57,158 bases of DNA from Sphingobacterium bovistauri (lineage in GTDB: Bacteria; Bacteroidota; Bacteroidia; Sphingobacteriales; Sphingobacteriaceae), in assembly GCF_020295405.1 (NCBI RefSeq), contig NZ_JADEYP010000028.1, positions 1 to 57,158 on the forward strand. Reading direction: 5' to 3'. The position numbers and the translations under genes are program-made. Shown here one piece after another: positions 8,177 to 16,244 of this stretch. The notes under the pieces were generated by a model. It saw only the letters and a program-made list of their open reading frames with translations. It searched no databases and was not told the origin of the DNA. Position 1 is the stretch's first letter. Every line of letters begins with the position of its first letter.

Positions 8177-9574
8177 ATGGAAGCAGTGGTAAATAGTAAC
8201 GAAGGTCCCATCTTACCTTCCAAGGGAAAAAAAAGAAAATGGATTTATGCCAAAAAGCCTTCTGGAAAACTATACAATTACAGACAGTGGGTAGGTTATA
8301 GTTTATTACTGTTTCTATTTGTCGCTCCTTTTATCAAATTGAATGGTAATCCGTTCTTGATGTTTAATATTGTGGAACGCAAGTTTTCAATATTTGGAAA
8401 CATGTTTTTTCCACAAGATTTGCATATTTTCGTCTTTGGAATGCTGGTTGTCATGGTAGGTATTGTCCTATTCACAGCGGTATTTGGAAGAGTATGGTGT
8501 GGCTGGACTTGTCCGCAGACCATATTTATGGAGCTGATATTTCGACGAATAGAGTACATAATAGAAGGTGATTGGACACAGCAAAAGAAATTAAATGAAG
8601 GTCCAAATACCGATTCTCGTGCGTGGAAGAAACTATTAAAACATTCTATTTTTCTCATTATTTCCTGTCTAATTTCTAATTTATTTTTGGCCTATATAAT
8701 TGGGATAGATGCTCTAATTGAAATTATTACAGATCCTATCGAGCAACATTTAGTTGGTTTTATTTCTATAGCTGTATTTACATTGGTGTTTTATACAGTT
8801 TTTGCACATGTTCGAGAAATTGTATGTACGACAATTTGTCCTTATGGAAGATTCCAAGGTGTTCTTTTGGATGATCAAAGTTTTACTGTAGCTTACAATT
8901 CGGAACGTGGTGAGCCAAGAGGTAAAATTACTAAAGGTGATGAGAATAAAGGGGGAGATTGTGTAGACTGTGGATTGTGTGTGCATGTCTGTCCTACAGG
9001 TATAGATATTCGAAATGGTGTACAATTGGAATGTATTAACTGTACAGCATGTATTGATGTGTGTGATACAGTGATGCATAAAATAGGGAAACCAGTACGA
9101 TTAATTGGATTTTATTCCCTGGGTGAAGTAGAAAATAAGCCAGGATTCAAACAAAGTTATAGCAGACATATACTTTATTCTGTTGTATTAGTCGTATTGA
9201 CCAGCGTTTTCTTATTTTTTATATTCAATCGAGCGGCTATTGATGGTTCATTGTTACGGGCAACGGGCAGTACGTATCAAACTATGGCAGATGGAAGGAT
9301 AAGTAACCTGTATACTATTGAAGTAATCAATAAGTCAGGGCATCAGATTCCGTTTTCTTTGGAAACTACTGATCCTAATTACGAACTTAAAGTCGTAAAT
9401 CAAATTGATTCTTTAGTGAAAGATGGTGCTGCTAAAATGTCTTTTTTCTTAATCACAGATAAAAAGAATATCATAACGTATAAGACAATAACTTCTATTG
9501 TTATCAAATCTGAAGGTAAGGAAGTTAATAAATTGGAAACAACATTTATATGCCCTCCGGGCAATAAAAATTAA
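8177..9574 (+). CDS. ccoG: Cytochrome oxidase accessory protein CcoG (FixG/RdxA)
   Basis: This polytopic membrane ferredoxin is needed for cbb3 oxidase maturation, where CcoG is reported to act as a cupric reductase supplying Cu(I). It has several N-terminal membrane helices, the conserved CGWTCPQTIFMELIFRRIE segment, a dicluster ferredoxin region (CVDCGLCVHVCPTG, then CINCTACIDVCD), another helix, and the Ig-like FixG C-terminal domain. The open frame extends back to a GTG at 8156; ATG at 8177 is preferred because GTG is uncommon here, but the difference is only seven residues. It sits in the cco operon between ccoP and ccoH, 6 bases upstream of the latter. Confidence 0.93.
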   Translation: MEAVVNSNEGPILPSKGKKRKWIYAKKPSGKLYNYRQWVGYSLLLFLFVAPFIKLNGNPFLMFNIVERKFSIFGNMFFPQDLHIFVFGMLVVMVGIVLFTAVFGRVWCGWTCPQTIFMELIFRRIEYIIEGDWTQQKKLNEGPNTDSRAWKKLLKHSIFLIISCLISNLFLAYIIGIDALIEIITDPIEQHLVGFISIAVFTLVFYTVFAHVREIVCTTICPYGRFQGVLLDDQSFTVAYNSERGEPRGKITKGDENKGGDCVDCGLCVHVCPTGIDIRNGVQLECINCTACIDVCDTVMHKIGKPVRLIGFYSLGEVENKPGFKQSYSRHILYSVVLVVLTSVFLFFIFNRAAIDGSLLRATGSTYQTMADGRISNLYTIEVINKSGHQIPFSLETTDPNYELKVVNQIDSLVKDGAAKMSFFLITDKKNIITYKTITSIVIKSEGKEVNKLETTFICPPGNKN

Positions 9575-9579
9575 TTACT

Positions 9580-10005
9580 ATGAATTGGGGTAGCAAGATA
9601 ATCGTTGGTCTGGCAAGTTTTATCCTCTTCATCGTAGGAACAGGAATCTATATGGTGACAAAAGATTCAGATACACTTATTGATGAAGATTATTATGAAA
9701 ATAGTTTGGATTATGATAAGGTTTATAACAGTAAGCAAAATCTAATTGATGATAATGCTAAGCCTAACGTTAGTGTGCGAAGTGATACATTATTTATCCA
9801 ATTTGTTGCTACCGTAAACAAAGGTAGTTTAATTTTTAAAAGACCTTCCGATGGAACTTTAGATAAACAATTACCCTTATTTACCTCAACTTCTGAATAT
9901 AAATTGAATATATCTTCATTTGCTAAAGGTAATTGGTCATTAGAAATTTCATGGAATCAAGGCGGAAAAGCATATTATCATAATCAACCGCTTTATATTC
10001 AATAA
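9580..10005 (+). CDS. ccoH: FixH/CcoH family cbb3 assembly protein
   Basis: The 141-residue protein has one N-terminal membrane helix (residues about 7-27) followed by the acidic 'DEDYYENSLDYDKVYN' stretch that marks the FixH/CcoH family, and a small periplasmic beta domain. CcoH is a membrane-anchored factor that associates with CcoN and stabilises the assembled cbb3 oxidase. It starts 6 bases after ccoG and ends 3 bases before the next gene, so it is clearly cotranscribed. Confidence 0.88.
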   Translation: MNWGSKIIVGLASFILFIVGTGIYMVTKDSDTLIDEDYYENSLDYDKVYNSKQNLIDDNAKPNVSVRSDTLFIQFVATVNKGSLIFKRPSDGTLDKQLPLFTSTSEYKLNISSFAKGNWSLEISWNQGGKAYYHNQPLYIQ

Positions 10006-10007
10006 TA

Positions 10008-10700
10008 ATGAGTTACAATTTGTTGGCGTTTTTTATGGGATTGTTTGGGAGTGTTCATTGCACATTGATGTGCGGACCATTGCTGTTTGCTTTACAGCAA
10101 AATCAACAATTATCATTTAAAATAGCCATCAATAAAATTTTATACCAATTCGGTCGCATATTGACTTACGGATTGATTGGGTTAATATTTGGTTTGTTGG
10201 GGAGTTCTTTTGCAATGAAAGGGTGGCAGCAGGGTTTCTCAATTTTTACAGGGGTATTGCTGATTTTAATTGGCTTATCTTATTTATTTGTGAATAAATA
10301 CCCTAAAATAGTAGTATTTCAGACAAAAGCTATGCAGCCTTTTGCTAAAGAAATGGGTAAGTGGTTGTATAAACCAAATGGTTCTTTTATAGCTGGAATG
10401 TTGAATGGTTTTTTACCTTGTGGCATGGTGTATATGGCTGTTGCTTCAGCAATGAATGCCGAAAGTTCTTTCCTAAGCTTTCAGTTTATGGTTTACTTTG
10501 GTTTAGGAACACTTCCTTTAATGTTTTTATTTTCTTTATTGACAAGCATACCAAAGAAGATATTTAAGTTTAAGTTTTCCTCATTATTGCCATTCCTTTA
10601 TTTAATAATGGGAGTATGGTTTATGTTGAGGGGTTTAAATCTCGATATACCATATCTCAGTCCGTTACTTCAGATTGATGGTGCTATTTCTTGTCAATAA
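10008..10700 (+). CDS. Sulfite exporter TauE/SafE-type membrane protein (cbb3 operon)
   Basis: This 230-residue protein has about six membrane helices and two Cys-containing helix motifs, SVHCTLMCGPLLFA near the N-terminus and GFLPCGMVYMAV in the middle. These are typical of the UreH/DsbD-like group within the TauE/SafE clan. Members placed directly after ccoH in Bacteroidota are generally thought to help oxidase maturation, probably by handling copper or thiols, rather than to export sulfite. The CxxxC and LPC motifs fit metal handling, but that role is inferred from the operon. It is the last gene of the cco operon and overlaps the convergent MATE gene by 7 bases. Confidence 0.8.
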   Translation: MSYNLLAFFMGLFGSVHCTLMCGPLLFALQQNQQLSFKIAINKILYQFGRILTYGLIGLIFGLLGSSFAMKGWQQGFSIFTGVLLILIGLSYLFVNKYPKIVVFQTKAMQPFAKEMGKWLYKPNGSFIAGMLNGFLPCGMVYMAVASAMNAESSFLSFQFMVYFGLGTLPLMFLFSLLTSIPKKIFKFKFSSLLPFLYLIMGVWFMLRGLNLDIPYLSPLLQIDGAISCQ

Positions 10701-12064
10701 CTGATGTTGGCTAATTTTTTATTCACCATATATTTATATCTAAAATATAGCAATATTGATGATGTTAAAAGTGCTAAAGTCAGACCGTACCATACACCTT
10801 GTATACCCCAATTTAAAATAACTCCCATATAATATCCAATGGGTAATCCAACAGCCCAATAGGCAAGTAATGTTATTAATGTAGGTATATTCACATCACC
10901 AATACCGCGTAAAATCCCAAGTCCTATTACTTGGGTTCCATCAAATAATTGAAACAACCCTGCTATAATTAATAACTGACCTGCTAAAGCGATAACTTCG
11001 GGATCTGTAGTCATTAATGATGCTAGTGTATCACTAAATACAGCAAATATGGTAGCTGTAAAAATCATAAAGACAAGAACAATCTTATATGAAACCGAAG
11101 CAAATTTGTTTAATCTTTCAAATTTACCTCTACCGTAGCTATTACCGACTTTGATAGTTGTAGCTGCTGAAATACCTGTAGCCATCATGTACGTCATAGA
11201 GGCTAGTGTGATAGCAACATTATGTGATGCTTGTTCGAGTGCTCCTATCTTACCTGCTATTAGCGAAGCACCAGCAAATGCACTTACTTCAAACACATAT
11301 TGAAAAGCAACAGGAGTACCAAGCTTTAGGATTGATTTTATTCTTTTGGTTTGAACTGATAGAAAGCTAAAATGGATCGTGTAGTCTTTGAAGTTTTTGG
11401 ATTTTAGTACATAGGCCATCATCACTACCATCATTAAAATTCTATCTATCAATGTAGCTAATCCAACTCCGCTGATTCCCATTGGTTTAATGCCAAACAT
11501 TCCCTTAACAAATATAATAGCTAATACTACATTTAGGACATTGCCCCAAATAGTAATTCGCATAGCTTGCTTGGTAAAACCCAAACCTTCAGCAAATTGT
11601 TTGAAAGCATTAAATATCATTAATGGAAAAATGGACATACTTAATACTATTAAATATGGTTTAGCTTCATCCACTACTGCAGGGTCTTGATCGGCATGCT
11701 GCATACCATACATTGATCCGTAATACACGCCACAAAAAAGAAATAGACTTGCAATAAAATTAATCCAGAGACTATTAGATAAAAGTTTAGCACATTCAAT
11801 TTTATCACTTTTTCCATTCGCCTGTGCTATCAGTGGTGTCAGCCCGTATGCTATCCCAAGACCAAATACGAGTACCATCATGAAAACAGAATGCGCTAAT
11901 GATGACGCAGCTAAAGATATTTTACCAAGAAATTGACCAATGATCATAGTATCAGAAGTTTGCACCAAAGTATGTCCAAGTTGGGCAATAATGATTGGTC
12001 CTGCTAGAGATAATGCGCTGATATAGTATGGTTTGTGTTTCTTGATGTTGTGTAGCATATACAA
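10694..12064 (-). CDS. MATE family multidrug/cation exporter
   Basis: The 456-residue protein has about 12 hydrophobic helices arranged in two similar halves and the MATE landmarks GPIIIAQLGHTLVQTSDTMIIG near the start and a matching second-half segment (LKLGTPVAFQYVFEVSAFAGAS). MatE proteins of the NorM type export organic cations or drugs in exchange for Na+ or H+. The substrate is not predictable. The ATG at 12064 leaves a 20-residue N-terminal tail before helix 1, which is normal. It is a single cistron running against the cco operon, with the two stop regions overlapping. Confidence 0.92.
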   Translation of the reverse strand: MYMLHNIKKHKPYYISALSLAGPIIIAQLGHTLVQTSDTMIIGQFLGKISLAASSLAHSVFMMVLVFGLGIAYGLTPLIAQANGKSDKIECAKLLSNSLWINFIASLFLFCGVYYGSMYGMQHADQDPAVVDEAKPYLIVLSMSIFPLMIFNAFKQFAEGLGFTKQAMRITIWGNVLNVVLAIIFVKGMFGIKPMGISGVGLATLIDRILMMVVMMAYVLKSKNFKDYTIHFSFLSVQTKRIKSILKLGTPVAFQYVFEVSAFAGASLIAGKIGALEQASHNVAITLASMTYMMATGISAATTIKVGNSYGRGKFERLNKFASVSYKIVLVFMIFTATIFAVFSDTLASLMTTDPEVIALAGQLLIIAGLFQLFDGTQVIGLGILRGIGDVNIPTLITLLAYWAVGLPIGYYMGVILNWGIQGVWYGLTLALLTSSILLYFRYKYMVNKKLANISY

Positions 12065-12182
12065 ATAAAATTGGATGCAAAGGTACGAAAGTTTACTCGC
12101 AAACTATTGCCTAATATTGTGTGTCTAAATATTTACAAATAACTATTGGTCAAAATGTAGAATACGCTTACCTTAGTAAAAA

Positions 12183-12704
12183 ATGTTAAGTGCTATGTTG
12201 TTAACAATAATGGGAATTGGTACGCAAGAGATGATCCTTATTGTGATCGTGATTTTGTTGTTGTTTGGAGGTAAAAAATTACCCGAATTAGCTAGAGGTT
12301 TAGGAAAGGGGATTCGAGAGTTTAAGGATGCATCTGAAGATATTAAACGAGAGATTTCGGATCAAATCAATAATTTTGAAAAGGATTTGGATGTACGAGT
12401 AGAGGATAAGCCTACTCAAAGAAATGCCGCAGCAGAAGTTAAAGTTGAAGCTACAGAAAATACGGAGCCAACAGAAGAGCTTGTATCTGGAGAAGCGAAT
12501 GTTGAGGAGAAGAAATTTCCGCAGTTCACACAGCCAGAAAATACTGTCATGCATGATCCAGGAGCTCATCCTGTAGATGATACTGAGTATTATAAATACG
12601 GATATAATGATTATTTCTCGGAAGAGGAAAAGGAAAAAGCTGAATTGAAAGAGGATGATTCAAGTGTTGAGAAACCTAAGGAAAACCCTTCAAAAAACGC
12701 TTAA
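12183..12704 (+). CDS. tatA: Sec-independent translocase subunit TatA
   Basis: The first 60 residues are a standard TatA: a short membrane helix (GTQEMILIVIVILLLFGGKK), the hinge, and an amphipathic helix (LPELARGLGKGIREFKDA). TatA forms the pore of the twin-arginine pathway, which exports folded proteins. The remaining 110 residues are acidic and probably disordered, longer than in enteric TatA (about 90 residues total) but common in Bacteroidota. ATGs at 12183, 12195 and 12210 are all possible starts; the first gives the usual length before the helix. tatC is not in the window. Confidence 0.92.
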   Translation: MLSAMLLTIMGIGTQEMILIVIVILLLFGGKKLPELARGLGKGIREFKDASEDIKREISDQINNFEKDLDVRVEDKPTQRNAAAEVKVEATENTEPTEELVSGEANVEEKKFPQFTQPENTVMHDPGAHPVDDTEYYKYGYNDYFSEEEKEKAELKEDDSSVEKPKENPSKNA

Positions 12705-12725
12705 TAATTAAGAATTTATAAAAGG

Positions 12726-12761
12726 AGAAGCTGTTGAAAGAGTATTTCAGCAGCTTTCTCG
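12726..12761 (+). terminator. Weak hairpin after tatA
   Basis: An imperfect stem (AGAAGCTGTTGAAA against TTTCAGCAGCTTTCT) with a bulge and a G-U pair lies 20 bases past tatA. It lacks a solid T-run, so it may only attenuate transcription into tex. Confidence 0.4.
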
Positions 12762-12788
12762 TTACTACACGATTATATAAAATTACAC

Positions 12789-15011
12789 ATGTCACACGAA
12801 ATAATTATTTCGAATGAGTTGTCTATCTCGCAAAAACAAGTGAGTACAACAGTAACATTATTAGACGAAGGTGCTACTATTCCTTTTATTTCTCGTTATC
12901 GTAAAGAAATGACAGGATCTTTGGATGAGGTTCAAATTACGGCTATTCGTGACCGTATTCAACAGCTACGCGATTTAGATAAACGTAAAGAAGCAGTATT
13001 AAAATCTATTCAAGATCAAGGTAAATTGACACCTGAGTTGGAGGCTTTAGTGCTTGGTGCGGAAACCATGTCTTCACTAGAAGATATTTACTTGCCTTAT
13101 AAACCTAAGCGCCGTACAAGAGCTATGATTGCACGTGAAAAAGGATTACAGTCATTAGCTGATTTTTTATTGGAACAAAATTCTGGAGATATTGAAAGTC
13201 AGGCAGAGCAATTCTTAAATGAAGAATTAGGCGTAAATAATATAGAAGAGGCGTTTGCTGGCGCCCGCGATATTATTGCTGAGGTCATTGCTGAAAATGC
13301 TGAAGTGCGAGCACGCGTGCGCAAGGTGTTCTTAGAAAAGGGAGATTTTGTTTCTCGTGTAGTGCCAGGTAAGGAAGAGGCGGCATTGAAATATAAGGAT
13401 TATTTTGAATGGTCAGAGGCTTTGGATAAGGCTCCTTCTCATCGTGTTTTAGCAATGCGTAGAGGAGAGAAAGAAGAGTTACTTTATTTAGATATTGCCG
13501 TTGATGAAGATTTAGTTATTCCAAAAATAGACGCTATTTATATTAAGGGTAAAAACGACGCTTCAAAGCAAGTTGAGTTGGCATTATATGATGGATATAA
13601 AAGATTGTTGAAGCCTTCGATGGAAACAGAAATTCGTGTGTTGACTCGTCAACGTGCGGATGAAGAGGCTATTAAAGTATTTGCGGATAATGTGCGTCAG
13701 CTATTGTTGGGTGCTCCTCTAGGGCAAAAACGACTTTTGGCTATAGACCCAGGATTCCGTACAGGTTGTAAAACTGTCGTGTTAGATGCACAAGGGAATT
13801 TGTTAGAAAATACAGCAATATTCCCACACACGGGGGCTGGCGGTGTTGCTGAAGCTGAGCGTACTGTTAAACATTTGGTTTCTAAATATGATATTGAAGC
13901 TATCGCTATTGGTAATGGTACCGCTGGTCGTGAGACAGAGGATTTTGTTCGTAAATTAGGCATAGCTAATGTGACGATTGTGATGGTGAATGAATCTGGT
14001 GCATCTATATACTCTGCTTCAGAAGTAGCTCGAGATGAATTTCCAGATCAAGATGTAACTGTTCGTGGTGCAGTTTCCATAGGTCGTCGTTTGATGGACC
14101 CATTGGCAGAATTAGTGAAAATTGACCCAAAATCAATTGGTGTGGGACAATATCAACATGATGTAGATCAGAATAAGTTGCAATCAGCACTGGATGATAC
14201 TGTTATGTCTTGTGTGAATGCTGTCGGTGTAGAGTTAAATACGGCTTCAAAGCAAATTTTGTCATATATTTCAGGCCTAGGTCCAGCATTGGCTCAGCAA
14301 ATTGTAAATTATCGTAAGGAGAATGGTCCCTTTAGTTCACGTCGTGAGTTGAAGAAAGTACCTCGTCTCGGTGATAAAGCTTTTGAACAAGCAGCGGGTT
14401 TCTTACGTATTCGTAATGCTAAACATCCATTGGATGCTTCTGCTGTTCACCCTGAACGTTATGCTTTGGTGGAACAAATGGCTAAAGATTTAGGTGTAGG
14501 TGTCATCGAACTCATGAAAGAAGAACAATTGCGCAAGCAAATTGATTTGAAAAAATACATTTCTGAAGAGGTTGGATTGCCTACATTGAATGATATTATA
14601 GCTGAGTTAGCAAAGCCAGGATTGGATCCTCGTGAGCAGTTTGAGGCTTTTTCTTTTACAGAAGGCGTAAATTCTATTTCTGATTTGAAAGTTGGAATGA
14701 AGCTACCAGGTATTGTTACTAACATTACCAATTTTGGTGCTTTTGTGGATATTGGGGTGCACCAAGATGGATTAGTACATTTGAGTCAATTGTCAAATCA
14801 TTTTGTGTCAGATCCGCATGAAATAGTGAAAGTGCAACAACAAGTGATGGTGACAGTGACTGAAGTAGATGAAAAACGTAGCCGCATTGCTTTATCAATG
14901 AAGACCGAAGAAAAAGCTGCTCCACGCAAACGTACAGAACGAAGAGAAGAGAAGGCACCAGAAACAGATATGGCAGCTAAATTAGCTGCTTTAAAAGGTA
15001 TGTTTAAATAG
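12789..15011 (+). CDS. tex: Tex-family RNA-binding transcription accessory protein
   Basis: The 740-residue protein has the full Tex layout. There is an N-terminal helical domain with the signature TIPFISRYRKEMTG, a YqgF/RNase H-like domain starting near residue 317 (LLAIDPGFRTGCKT), helix-hairpin-helix motifs (residues about 490-540, GLGPALAQQIVNYR) and a C-terminal S1 RNA-binding domain (about residues 636-705). Tex proteins bind nucleic acid and are bacterial relatives of Spt6, linked to transcription and stress tolerance. Length and domain order are normal. The last 35 residues are charged and variable. Confidence 0.95.
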   Translation: MSHEIIISNELSISQKQVSTTVTLLDEGATIPFISRYRKEMTGSLDEVQITAIRDRIQQLRDLDKRKEAVLKSIQDQGKLTPELEALVLGAETMSSLEDIYLPYKPKRRTRAMIAREKGLQSLADFLLEQNSGDIESQAEQFLNEELGVNNIEEAFAGARDIIAEVIAENAEVRARVRKVFLEKGDFVSRVVPGKEEAALKYKDYFEWSEALDKAPSHRVLAMRRGEKEELLYLDIAVDEDLVIPKIDAIYIKGKNDASKQVELALYDGYKRLLKPSMETEIRVLTRQRADEEAIKVFADNVRQLLLGAPLGQKRLLAIDPGFRTGCKTVVLDAQGNLLENTAIFPHTGAGGVAEAERTVKHLVSKYDIEAIAIGNGTAGRETEDFVRKLGIANVTIVMVNESGASIYSASEVARDEFPDQDVTVRGAVSIGRRLMDPLAELVKIDPKSIGVGQYQHDVDQNKLQSALDDTVMSCVNAVGVELNTASKQILSYISGLGPALAQQIVNYRKENGPFSSRRELKKVPRLGDKAFEQAAGFLRIRNAKHPLDASAVHPERYALVEQMAKDLGVGVIELMKEEQLRKQIDLKKYISEEVGLPTLNDIIAELAKPGLDPREQFEAFSFTEGVNSISDLKVGMKLPGIVTNITNFGAFVDIGVHQDGLVHLSQLSNHFVSDPHEIVKVQQQVMVTVTEVDEKRSRIALSMKTEEKAAPRKRTERREEKAPETDMAAKLAALKGMFK

Positions 15012-15032
15012 AAGAATTGTTTTAAATGTTTT

Positions 15033-15057
15033 AAACGCTCGATTTTATCGGGCGTTT
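15033..15057. terminator. Bidirectional terminator after tex
   Basis: An 11-bp stem (15033-15043 with 15047-15057, one G-U pair) has a 3-nt loop and is followed by T residues on the plus strand and by A/T-rich sequence on the other. It overlaps the end of the convergent methyltransferase gene. Confidence 0.75.
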
Positions 15058-15854
15058 ATTTTTTCAGCAACAAGAGCATATACCATCGGTATTTTGTTGT
15101 CTAAATGTGTAATTCTAAATTTCTTTGGTTCAAATTCTACTGTGTGTTGAAAGCAGTTATAAGGCGAGTAATCGTATTCATCAAACGAGGAGATTTGTAA
15201 GTCATGATGAAGAAGACTTGAAATAACTTCGCTCATGCTGTGATTCCAACAGACATATTCTTGATTAATTTGAGCTGACCGATCGGCATAGGTGCCTGGT
15301 TCTGTTTCTAGGATAGGGCCATCATTGAAATAATTATACCCGATCTTCTCAAAATTATCATCAAACATCCATACTACAGGATGAAATTCTACGAAGACAA
15401 ACTTTCCATTTGTTTTGAGAAATCGAGAAATAATCTCTGCCCATTTATTTAAATCTGGAAGCCAACCAATTGTACCATAGCTTGTGAATACAATATCAAA
15501 TTTTTCATCCAAATGTTGCGGTAAATCGTAAATATCACAGCAGATAAATTTTGTATTAGCGTGCGTTTGTGCTGCAAGTGTTTTGGCTACATCAATAGCT
15601 TTATTTGATAAATCTACACCAGTTACTTCTGCCCCCAATCGACTTAATGAAATACTATCTTGACCAAAGTGACATTGCAAATGCAATATGCTTTTCCCTT
15701 TTAGATCTCCCAATAATTCTAATTCGATAGGATTTAAAGAGGTATTACCTTGCAGAAAACTTTTCATGTCATAAAATTCAGAATCAACATGGAAAGCCGT
15801 TCTTCTATTCCATGACTCTTTATTAATTTTAATGTAGTCGATTGGTCCTTTCAT
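15045..15854 (-). CDS. Class I SAM-dependent methyltransferase
   Basis: The protein (269 residues from ATG 15854) has the class I methyltransferase core. Motif I is degenerate (ILHLQCHFGQDSISLSRLG, in place of the usual DxGxGxG), followed by VTGVDLSNKAIDVAK with the ribose-binding Asp, and then FDIVFTSYGTIGWLPDL. This HLQCHFG variant is common in a group of small-molecule methyltransferases of Bacteroidota. The substrate is unknown. The open frame continues upstream to 15965, but that extension would overlap the divergent gene at 15920 and has unusual composition, so the ATG preceding KGPIDYIKINKESW is chosen. Confidence 0.88.
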   Translation of the reverse strand: MKGPIDYIKINKESWNRRTAFHVDSEFYDMKSFLQGNTSLNPIELELLGDLKGKSILHLQCHFGQDSISLSRLGAEVTGVDLSNKAIDVAKTLAAQTHANTKFICCDIYDLPQHLDEKFDIVFTSYGTIGWLPDLNKWAEIISRFLKTNGKFVFVEFHPVVWMFDDNFEKIGYNYFNDGPILETEPGTYADRSAQINQEYVCWNHSMSEVISSLLHHDLQISSFDEYDYSPYNCFQHTVEFEPKKFRITHLDNKIPMVYALVAEKINAR

Positions 15855-15919
15855 TTTTTTGAATTTAGAATAGATAAATATAGTATTAAAATTATAGTAA
15901 CTCTTACTATATTTATACG

Positions 15920-16204
15920 ATGACGGCTGTAGAATTTGAACAATCCTTAACACAACATATTCCACCTTTGGAACTCAGCCTGCCATTGCAATCATTGTGG
16001 TGGGATGCTAAGGGGAATTGGAAAAAGGCACATGATTTAATAGATCATTTGGAGGATCTTAAATCAGCGCATATTCATGCCTATTTACATAGAAAGGAAG
16101 GGGATCTGTGGAATGCTCTTTATTGGTATAATCGAGCTAAGCAGTTCGAATTTCAAGGAGAATTAGAGGAAGAGTGGAAGTCTTTATTAGATAAGTATAT
16201 ATAA
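15920..16204 (+). CDS. Small conserved protein of unknown function
   Basis: The 94-residue protein has a pattern that recurs in unnamed bacterial proteins: WWDAKGNWKKAHDLID, then IHAYLHRKEGDLWNALYWYNRA. The layout looks like two short helical pairs of a tetratricopeptide-like fold. It has no signal peptide or membrane helix, so it is probably cytoplasmic. I recognise the pattern as a conserved family but know no function for it. It diverges from the methyltransferase at 15854 with only 65 bases between the starts, so they share a promoter region. Confidence 0.8.
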   Translation: MTAVEFEQSLTQHIPPLELSLPLQSLWWDAKGNWKKAHDLIDHLEDLKSAHIHAYLHRKEGDLWNALYWYNRAKQFEFQGELEEEWKSLLDKYI

Positions 16205-16206
16205 TG

Positions 16207-16236
16207 AAAAAGCGCAACTTTAAGGTTGCGCTTTTT
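16207..16236. terminator. Bidirectional terminator
   Basis: A 12-bp perfect stem (16207-16218 with 16225-16236) has a 6-nt loop, an A-tract on the left and a T-tract on the right. It serves both the small gene ending at 16204 and the convergent lipoprotein gene ending at 16245. Confidence 0.85.
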
Positions 16237-16244
16237 GAAAAATT

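Noticed and set aside
15854..15965. N-terminal extension of the methyltransferase
   Set aside because: It overlaps the divergent gene at 15920 and has A/T-driven composition; the ATG at 15854 fits the conserved start.
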